Below the pieces are notes generated by a model. That model saw nothing but the letters and a program-made list of their open reading frames with translations, did not search any database and had not been told where the DNA came from. A stretch of DNA of 11,802 nt, from the NCBI GenBank assembly GCA_003154025.1, contig PMCE01000438.1, positions 1 to 11,802 of the forward strand. The letters run 5' to 3'. The DNA comes from Syntrophaceae bacterium. GTDB taxonomy: Bacteria > Desulfobacterota > SM23-61. Of the stretch, positions 6,906 through 11,802 are shown piece after piece; the stretch's first letter is position 1; every line of letters begins with the position of its first letter. The translations under genes and the position numbers were made by a program.

Positions 6906-7109
6906 GATTGCGCATTGCGCATTGCAAATTGCGAATTGAATGCCTAAGCACCAAACCAGGATTGCGGATTGCGAATTGGGGAAAAATACCGGGTTCTTTA
7001 TGTCCGCCACCGCACGGAGGAAAAGGGATAGCCAAGTATTTGTGATGAATGCTGGACCTAAGGGTTTTTTAATTCGCAATCCGCAGTTCGCAATTTACAA
7101 TTTGCAATC
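6906..7109. repeat. inverted-repeat element A, copy 2
   Basis: The left arm 6906-6938 and the reverse complement of the right arm 7077-7109 agree at about 25 of 33 positions without gaps, again in ATTGCG/AATTG words. The core starts with ACCAAACCAGGA (6950-6961), differing by one base from the box at the same place in copy 1 (4117-4128). A second left-side unit, ATTGCGGATTGCGAATTGGG, follows at 6961-6980, and its complement AATTCGCAATCCGC begins at 7071, so the arms are really longer and nested. Together with 7110-7231 it fills the 358-base gap between the AOR remnant and the CoA-transferase gene. Short open frames inside it (for example 6940-7140) give low-complexity peptides and are not credible genes. 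Confidence 0.75.
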
Positions 7110-7119
7110 GAGAAGGGTC

Positions 7120-7148
7120 TTGACCCCGCTCCCTGCATAATGTATAAA
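7120..7148 (+). promoter_or_regulatory. candidate sigma-70-type promoter for the CoA-transferase genes
   Basis: A TTGACC box (7120-7125) stands 17 bases before TATAAA (7143-7148), which is directly preceded by TG. This is a near-consensus housekeeping promoter with ideal spacing. Transcription would start near 7155 and leave about 75 untranslated bases before the TTG at 7232. It lies just outside the right arm of repeat element A copy 2. The prediction rests on the sequence boxes alone. Confidence 0.55.
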
Positions 7149-7156
7149 TTATACAT
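7140..7156. promoter_or_regulatory. perfect palindrome overlapping the -10 box (possible operator)
   Basis: ATGTATAA-A-TTATACAT is a perfect palindrome with two 8-base arms around one central base. It covers the -10 box of the candidate promoter, the classic place for a repressor to block RNA polymerase. The size and symmetry suit a dimeric TetR- or GntR-type regulator, but no regulator gene is in the window. AT-rich palindromes can arise by chance around a TATA box. Confidence 0.45.
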
Positions 7157-7231
7157 AATTATCGGCTCTCCACTCGGCCCAATGGGGGGGTGGTGCTAGA
7201 CCTTTTTATCACTCCGCAAGAGGGATGAGGA

Positions 7232-8161
7232 TTGCAAGAAGGCAATAAACAGAAGAGCAAACTCATGACCGCGGCCGAAGCGGTCGCGCGTTTCGTTTTT
7301 GACGGTGCATTGGTGGGCATGGGGGGGCAGTCCATCGGGCGTTCCTCCATGTGCCTTTACCACGAAATGATCCGGCAGCGGAAAAAGGATTTAACCCTGG
7401 TAGGCTGCAACCTCTCCATTCCTATGGACATGATGGTGGGAATGGGTTTGGTCCGGCGGACCGAATTGGGAACCGGCAATGTGGAACGCTTCGGAACAAC
7501 CCACTGCTGGAGGAAAGCCATCGAGCAGGGAAAGCTGGAGAATGAAGACTACAGCCACCTGGCAATGGTGAGCCGTTTTCTTGGCGGAGAGATGGGCCTT
7601 CCCTTCATGGCCATCCAGAGTCTCCTGGGCTCCGATATCCTGGCCCAGAAATCCGCTTCCACGGGGAAGAAATACGAGATCATCGGCAACCCCTGGAACC
7701 CGGAGGAAAAGGTGGTGCTCCTCCCCTCTCTCAACCCGGACGTCTCCGTCATCCATGCCCAGAAAGCCGATGAAACCGGCAATCTGATTATCGAAGGGTT
7801 CCTGGCCCATGAGCCGGAGATGATCCGGGCTTCCAAGGCGGTCATCGTCTCCTGCGAGGAGATTGTTTCTTCGGACGAAATCCGCCGGCATCCCGAACGG
7901 ACCACCATTCCCTATGTTTACGTGAGTGCCGTCGTTCATCAACCCTGGGGAGCCCACCCCACGTCGGTTTACCGCTGCTATTCGCACGATGCCGAACACC
8001 TGCGGGAGTACCAGAAGGCGGCCCGGGAGGGCGGAGCAGCCTTCGAAGCTTTTGTAGAGAAGTACGTCTTCTCCTGTTCCAATTTCGACGAGTGCTTGGA
8101 GAAAGCCGGAGGCTTGAGGAAATACAACCGCCTCCGCCAGGAAATGGTGGAAATGCTTTAA
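7232..8161 (+). CDS. family I CoA-transferase, alpha subunit (glutaconate CoA-transferase type)
   Basis: This 309-residue protein matches the alpha subunit of split family I CoA-transferases such as glutaconate CoA-transferase. It moves CoA between an acyl-CoA and a free acid together with the beta subunit. Visible family features are the opening KLMTAAEAVARFVFDGALVGMGGQS (residues 10-34, partly quoted: FVFDGALVGMGGQS), RKKDLTLVG (50-58), NVERFGTTHCWRKAIEQG (83-100), and FLGGEMGLPFMAIQSLLGSD (117-135). The start is uncertain. TTG at 7232 has AAGAGGG 7 bases upstream and keeps the conserved KSKLMTAAEAV opening. The first in-frame ATG, at 7265, would cut into that opening and has a poorer ribosome site. 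The ATG at 7225 is out of frame. A promoter with a palindrome precedes it. Steroid-ring hydrolases of the IpdA type share the fold and are an alternative. Confidence 0.82.
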   Translation: MQEGNKQKSKLMTAAEAVARFVFDGALVGMGGQSIGRSSMCLYHEMIRQRKKDLTLVGCNLSIPMDMMVGMGLVRRTELGTGNVERFGTTHCWRKAIEQGKLENEDYSHLAMVSRFLGGEMGLPFMAIQSLLGSDILAQKSASTGKKYEIIGNPWNPEEKVVLLPSLNPDVSVIHAQKADETGNLIIEGFLAHEPEMIRASKAVIVSCEEIVSSDEIRRHPERTTIPYVYVSAVVHQPWGAHPTSVYRCYSHDAEHLREYQKAAREGGAAFEAFVEKYVFSCSNFDECLEKAGGLRKYNRLRQEMVEML

Positions 8162-8376
8162 AAGAAAGGGATCTAGGGTCCCAGGATTCAAGGGTCCGAG
8201 TGCTTCTTTAGAGACAATCCTTTGCTCGGCCCCTCGAAGCTTTGAATCATCGACCCGTGATTTATGGTTCACAAGCGAGGGGCCCTGGATTCCAGGGCTC
8301 CAGGGCACAAGTGATCCCAGCAGAAAAGTTTCTTTCACTCGGCCCTTGACCCCTGTTCTTCGATTGAGGCTCTGAC
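8162..8376. repeat. inverted-repeat element B separating the CoA-transferase genes
   Basis: This spacer is filled with nested inverted repeats of GGTCCC/CTTGACCC-type words, unlike element A. The outer arms are CAGGATTCAAGGGTCCGAGTG (8182-8202, allowing gaps) and 8336-8355, whose reverse complement agrees apart from one gap and two substitutions. An inner pair GGCCCCTCG (8228-8236) and CGAGGGGCC (8276-8284) is perfect over 9 bases around a 39-base loop. Next to it GCCCTGGA-T-TCCAGGGC (8282-8298) is a perfect 8+1+8 palindrome. No coding potential is evident. It could be a mobile repeat or an attenuating or RNA-stability structure between the two subunit genes. GAGG before the ATG at 8377 provides the ribosome site for the next gene. 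Confidence 0.65.
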
Positions 8377-9156
8377 ATGCCCGCGGATTACACCTTAAAC
8401 GAACTTATGATCATCGAAGCAGGCCGGCATATTCACGACGGCGAGACGGTATTTGTCGGCACGGGTATGCCCATGGTGGCGGCTATGTTTGCCCAGAAAA
8501 CCCGTGCCAAGAACATGTGCTTCGTGGTGGAGACCGGTCCCATTTCTCCGGAGGTTCTCCCCGTCCCCATCTCGGTCTCTGACCCGCGGGCCATGCACCG
8601 CGCGGCCAAGCTGGGAACCCTGCGGGAAGTCCTGGGGTGCCTTCTCCAACGAGGAATGGTGGATGTGGGCTTTTTGGGCGGAGCGCAGATCGACCATTTT
8701 GGCAACATCAACAGCACCGTGATCGGGAATTACCAGCGCCCCAAAGTGCGTTTTCCCGGCAGCGGGGGAGCCAATGATATCGCCTCCCTGGCGAAACGGA
8801 TTCTGGTCATCACCCCCCATGAAAAAAGAAGGTTTCCGGAGCGCTGCTCCTATGTGACCAGCCCGGGGTACCTCGACGGCCCGGACGCGCGGAGGAAAGC
8901 CGGTCTGAAATCCCCCTCCCCCGATTTCACTGTGGTTACCGATTTGGCCGTCATGGCGGTGGATAAAAAGGATGGGAGGCTCAAAGTAAACAAGCTCATG
9001 CCCGGGGTGACCCTGGAAAAAGTCCAGGAAAGCACGGAATTCAAAGTCCAGCCGGCTTCTTCCGTAACTGCCGTGCAGGCCCCTTCGGCCGATGAATTGC
9101 GGGTCCTCCGGGAAGAAGTGGATCCGGGCCGCGAGTACCTGGGAAAGGGAGATTGA
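8377..9156 (+). CDS. family I CoA-transferase, beta subunit (glutaconate CoA-transferase type)
   Basis: This 259-residue beta subunit carries the catalytic side of a split CoA-transferase. Residue E52 in VVETGPISP fits the glutamate that forms the covalent CoA-thioester in the family (E54 in Acidaminococcus glutaconate CoA-transferase). GAQIDHFGNINST (102-114) and GSGGAND (128-134) are further hallmarks, and the length is normal. The ATG at 8377 follows GAGG with about 7 bases spacing. The presence of the glutamate argues for a true transferase rather than an IpdB-type hydrolase, which lacks it. The partner alpha gene lies 215 bases upstream, unusually far for such pairs, with repeat element B between them. 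The dehydrogenase gene begins 3 bases after its stop, so these two genes are surely cotranscribed. The acid substrate is unknown. Confidence 0.85.
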   Translation: MPADYTLNELMIIEAGRHIHDGETVFVGTGMPMVAAMFAQKTRAKNMCFVVETGPISPEVLPVPISVSDPRAMHRAAKLGTLREVLGCLLQRGMVDVGFLGGAQIDHFGNINSTVIGNYQRPKVRFPGSGGANDIASLAKRILVITPHEKRRFPERCSYVTSPGYLDGPDARRKAGLKSPSPDFTVVTDLAVMAVDKKDGRLKVNKLMPGVTLEKVQESTEFKVQPASSVTAVQAPSADELRVLREEVDPGREYLGKGD

Positions 9157-9159
9157 ACC

Positions 9160-10152
9160 GTGGCTAGCCCCAGGAAGATCCTCATCAGCGAAGACGTGAC
9201 CGGCACGGGAATCGATCGCCTGAAAGGAAAGTACCAGGTGCATTATGACCCCGATCTGTGGAAAAAAGTCCCTGAACTGGAGGGAATGATTTCCGAATAT
9301 GAGGCCCTGATCGTCCGCAATCAGACCAAGGTCAATGTCAGCCTACTGAGCAAGGCCCTGGCTCTGCGGGTCATCGGAAGGGCCGGCGCCGGCTACGACA
9401 ATATTGATGTTCCCGCGGCCACCCAGGAGGGAGTGGTGGTGGCCTTCAGCCCGGAAGAGAACGCCGTATCCGTGGCGGAACATGTCTTTGCCCTTCTCCT
9501 GGCCCTGGCCCGGAAAATTCCCGCGGCCGACCGCTCCACCAAAGGCGGCGCCTGGGAAAGGAAGAAATACCACGGCTTCGAGCTTCTGGGCAAAACCCTG
9601 GGGATTCTGGGGCTGGGCAAGATCGGCTTCCGTGTGGCCTTGCGGGCCAAAGCCTTCGGCATGCGCATTTTAGCCTATGACGCTTATCTCTCCTCTACCA
9701 CCCTTCAAGCAACGGAATCGGGCGCGGACTTGACTTCTTTTGACCGGGTTCTGGCCGAGGCGGACTTCCTCACTCTTCATCTGCCCCTGACACCCGAAAC
9801 CCGGGGAATTCTGAACGGAGACGCGCTCCGCAAGATGAAAAAGACCGCTTTTCTGATCAACACCTCCCGGGGAGAAGTCCTTTCGGAGGCGGACCTGGCT
9901 CAAGCCCTGAAACGGGGGGATTTGGCGGGCGCGGCCCTGGATGTAAGGGAGAAAGAACCCCCGGGCGAAAGCCCGCTTCACGGGCTGGACAACATCATCC
10001 TCACGCCCCATACGGCCGGCCTGACCTACGAAGCCCAGGAAAAAGTGGTGAATGCCGTAGCTGAGGATGTGGACCGGGTGTTGAGCGGGCGGCCGGCTTT
10101 GCGCTTTGTCAACTTCGGGACACCGAAGAAGAGAGCCGGCGACGACTGCTAA
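9160..10152 (+). CDS. D-isomer-specific 2-hydroxyacid dehydrogenase (NAD-dependent)
   Basis: This 330-residue protein is a SerA-like D-2-hydroxyacid dehydrogenase that interconverts a 2-hydroxyacid and a 2-oxoacid with NAD(H). The nucleotide fold shows GLGKIG at residues 151-156 and an acidic D174 in LAYDAY, which favours NAD over NADP. The catalytic trio is present: R237 in INTSRGEV, E266 in DVREKEPP, and H284 in LTPHTAG. There is no regulatory ACT domain, so it is a short form unlike long SerA. The N-terminal style (KILISED...YDPDL...ALIVRNQTKV) recalls (S)-sulfolactate dehydrogenase-type members, but that is only a resemblance from memory. The start is GTG at 9160, after GGGAAAGGGAG about 9 bases upstream and 3 bases after the CoA-transferase beta stop. 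Tight linkage suggests it supplies or consumes the acid handled by the transferase. Confidence 0.88.
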   Translation: MASPRKILISEDVTGTGIDRLKGKYQVHYDPDLWKKVPELEGMISEYEALIVRNQTKVNVSLLSKALALRVIGRAGAGYDNIDVPAATQEGVVVAFSPEENAVSVAEHVFALLLALARKIPAADRSTKGGAWERKKYHGFELLGKTLGILGLGKIGFRVALRAKAFGMRILAYDAYLSSTTLQATESGADLTSFDRVLAEADFLTLHLPLTPETRGILNGDALRKMKKTAFLINTSRGEVLSEADLAQALKRGDLAGAALDVREKEPPGESPLHGLDNIILTPHTAGLTYEAQEKVVNAVAEDVDRVLSGRPALRFVNFGTPKKRAGDDC

Positions 10153-10167
10153 AGTTAAAAACTAACG

Positions 10168-10320
10168 GGACGCAGATGAACGCAGAAAATACGGATTAAG
10201 ATTAAGAAGATAATGGGCCTAAGAGAACCACAAATAAACATGAAGAATGGCGAAAATGCGCTATTTGGTTGCGTGATTTTTTTCATTTTTATCTCTGTTT
10301 ATCTGCGTAAATGTGCGTCC
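10168..10320. repeat. inverted-repeat element C upstream of ppdK
   Basis: The left arm GGACGCAGATGAACGCAG (10168-10185) pairs with the right arm 10303-10320, whose reverse complement matches at 15 of 18 positions. Partly related AT-rich words continue inward (GATTAAGATTAAG on the left, TTTTTATCTCTG on the right). The whole spacer 10153-10345 is AT-rich compared with the genes. I recall similar GACGCAGAT words scattered between genes in environmental anaerobe genomes, so this looks like a dispersed repeat. It ends 25 bases before the ppdK start, and any ppdK promoter must lie in or beside it. Confidence 0.65.
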
Positions 10321-10345
10321 TAATAAAAAAAGAAGAGGTGGGGAG

Positions 10346-11802
10346 ATGGCGAAAAAATACGTTTATTTCTTCGGCGCGGGCAAAGCGGAGGGGAACAGCA
10401 AGATGCGCAACCTCCTGGGGGGGAAAGGGTGCGACCTTGCCGAAATGACCAACCTGAATATCCCGGTTCCGCCGGGGTTCACCATCACCACTGAGGTCTG
10501 TACCTTCTATTATGCCAACAAGAGAAAATACCCGAAGGAACTGAAGGACCAGGTTCAGAAGAGCCTGGCCAAGGTGGAGAAGGCCTTGGGGGCCACATTC
10601 GGCGATCCGGAGAACCCCCTTCTCCTCTCCGTCCGTTCCGGCGCCCGGGTTTCCATGCCCGGCATGATGGATACGATCCTGAACCTGGGGCTCAATGAAA
10701 AGACAGTCAAAGGCCTGGCTGAAAAATCCGGCGACGCCCGTTTCGCCTATGACTCCTACCGCCGGTTCATCCAGATGTACAGCGACGTCGTCCTGGGCGT
10801 TCACCGGCAAAAGATGGAAGAGTTCATCGCCGCCAAGAAAAAGGAAAAGAGCGTCAAGCTGGACATCGAACTCTCCGCCGACGACTGGAAGCAGCTGGTG
10901 GAAAAGTTCAAGGCCCTGGTCAAACAGGAAACCGGGAATGATTTTCCCGAAGACCCCGGCAAACAGCTCTGGGGGTCCATCGGGGCGGTCTTCGAATCCT
11001 GGAATACCCCCCGGGCGATTACCTATCGCCGATTGAACAAAATCCCCGAGGACTGGGGTACGGCGGTTAACGTCCAGACCATGGTCTTCGGTAACATGGG
11101 TGGAGAGAGCGCTACGGGTGTGGCCTTCACCCGCGACCCGGCCACGGGAGAAAAGGTCTTCTTCGGCGAGTTCCTGCCCAACGCCCAGGGGGAGGACGTG
11201 GTGGCCGGAATCCGGACCCCCCAGCCCATCGGCAAGAACCGCAAGGCCGACCCGAACCTTCTTTCCATGGAAGAGATGCTTCCCAAGCCTTACGGGGAGC
11301 TGGAAAAGATCTACCAGCGCCTGGAAAAACACTTCAAGGACATGCAGGACATCGAGTTCACCGTCCAGCAGGGAAAGCTCTGGATGCTCCAGACCCGCAG
11401 TGGAAAGCGGACCGCCTTCGCCGCCCTGCGGATCGCCGTGGAGATGGTGGGCGAGAAGCTGATCGACAAGAAGACGGCCATCTCCCGCATCGACCCCGAC
11501 TCCCTGAACCAGCTTCTGGCGCCGATCTTCAATCTCCAGGCCAAGGCGGAAGCCATCAAAACCGGAAAATTCCTGGCCAAAGGGTTGAACGCCGGACCGG
11601 GCGCTGCCTGCGGGGCCGCGGTCTTCAACTCGGAGCGGGCCATGGAACTGGCCAAAGCGGGGAAGAAGAATGTTCTCGTGCGCATCGAAACCTCCCCGGA
11701 AGACATCCATGGGATGAACGCCGCCGAAGGAATCCTGACCTCCCGCGGCGGGATGACCTCCCACGCCGCCCTGGTCGCCCGGGGCATGGGCAAGCCCTGC
11801 GT
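10346..11802 (+). CDS. ppdK: pyruvate phosphate dikinase, N-terminal part (runs off window)
   Basis: The frame is open from the ATG at 10346 to the window end: 485 complete codons of a protein normally near 880-900 residues. The enzyme interconverts pyruvate, ATP and phosphate with PEP, AMP and diphosphate in the cytoplasm. The ATP-grasp domain is visible with [17 protein letters not shown] (R97, corresponding to R92 of the Clostridium symbiosum enzyme), FTRDPATGE (about 262-270), DIEF (E337) and QTR (349-351). The swivelling phosphohistidine domain follows, with [16 protein letters not shown] at the end, where H473 is the phospho-carrier. The PEP/pyruvate-binding barrel lies beyond the window. 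AAGAAGAGG and GGGGAG (about 10330-10345) serve as ribosome site. All visible key residues are intact. In an anaerobe it can make PEP for biosynthesis or save ATP during glycolysis. Confidence 0.96.
   Translation, partial: MAKKYVYFFGAGKAEGNSKMRNLLGGKGCDLAEMTNLNIPVPPGFTITTEVCTFYYANKRKYPKELKDQVQKSLAKVEKALGATFGDPENPLLLSVRSGARVSMPGMMDTILNLGLNEKTVKGLAEKSGDARFAYDSYRRFIQMYSDVVLGVHRQKMEEFIAAKKKEKSVKLDIELSADDWKQLVEKFKALVKQETGNDFPEDPGKQLWGSIGAVFESWNTPRAITYRRLNKIPEDWGTAVNVQTMVFGNMGGESATGVAFTRDPATGEKVFFGEFLPNAQGEDVVAGIRTPQPIGKNRKADPNLLSMEEMLPKPYGELEKIYQRLEKHFKDMQDIEFTVQQGKLWMLQTRSGKRTAFAALRIAVEMVGEKLIDKKTAISRIDPDSLNQLLAPIFNLQAKAEAIKTGKFLAKGLNAGPGAACGAAVFNSERAMELAKAGKKNVLVRIETSPEDIHGMNAAEGILTSRGGMTSHAALVARGMGKPC

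Noticed and set aside
6940..7140. 66-codon frame in the spacer after the AOR remnant
   Set aside because: It lies inside repeat element A copy 2, without a ribosome site, and ends in repeat-coded peptide words.
7391..9243. Long minus-strand open frames (315 and 282 codons) over the CoA-transferase genes
   Set aside because: Both mirror certain + strand genes, run through the repeat spacer, and have no family features.
10289..11764. 491-codon open frame on the minus strand
   Set aside because: It is antisense to ppdK, whose motifs and open frame are unmistakable. Strong third-position GC in such genes leaves long open antisense frames. The peptide has no recognisable domain and no ribosome site.

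Overview
The window reads as chromosomal sequence from an anaerobic bacterium, most likely a Desulfobacterota/'deltaproteobacterial' type organism (for example a syntroph or sulfate-reducer relative). This is inferred from three things: ferredoxin-dependent 2-oxoacid and aldehyde oxidoreductases side by side, GC-rich genes with AT-rich spacers, and spacer repeats of a kind I associate with genomes of that group. Every gene I can support is on the + strand. No rRNA, tRNA, CRISPR array, transposase or phage gene is visible.

Layout. (1) 42-2827 is a tight four-gene operon in the order delta-alpha-beta-gamma, with 1- and 4-base overlaps, for a 2-oxoacid:ferredoxin oxidoreductase (KorDABC type). 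(2) 2916-4079 encodes a large-subunit-only UxaA/SuyB-type dehydratase or lyase. (3) 4288-5046 encodes a crotonase-family enoyl-CoA hydratase. (4) 5113-5904 encodes a metallo-beta-lactamase-fold hydrolase with a signal peptide. (5) 5934-6873 is a broken tungsten aldehyde:ferredoxin oxidoreductase gene that has lost its middle and carries a frameshift. (6) 7232-9156 encodes the two subunits of a glutaconate-type family I CoA-transferase, separated by a 215-base repeat-filled spacer. (7) 9160-10152 encodes a D-2-hydroxyacid dehydrogenase, 3 bases after the CoA-transferase beta gene. (8) 10346 to the window end is the first part of pyruvate phosphate dikinase.

How the genes may work together (inference). 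The set suits anaerobic use of a hydroxy- or oxo-acid. A dehydrogenase makes a 2-oxoacid, an Fe-S dehydratase or lyase removes water or sulfite, a CoA-transferase and an enoyl-CoA hydratase handle CoA esters, KorDABC decarboxylates the 2-oxoacid to acyl-CoA with reduction of ferredoxin, and PPDK links pyruvate to PEP. The exact substrate cannot be read from sequence. Sulfolactate and 2-hydroxyglutarate are two testable candidates.

The most distinctive non-coding content is a set of intergenic imperfect inverted repeats. Two copies of one family (4079-4272 and 6906-7109) have arms built from short ATTGCG/AATTG words. Different families lie at 8182-8355 and 10168-10320, and a weak one at 2826-2900. 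All have the same arm-core-arm design and fill spacers between genes. A good sigma-70-like promoter overlapping a perfect palindrome (7120-7156) lies just before the CoA-transferase genes. I did not find a clearly new biological system. The repeats, the AOR remnant, the exported hydrolase and the orphan UxaA large subunit are the points most worth checking.
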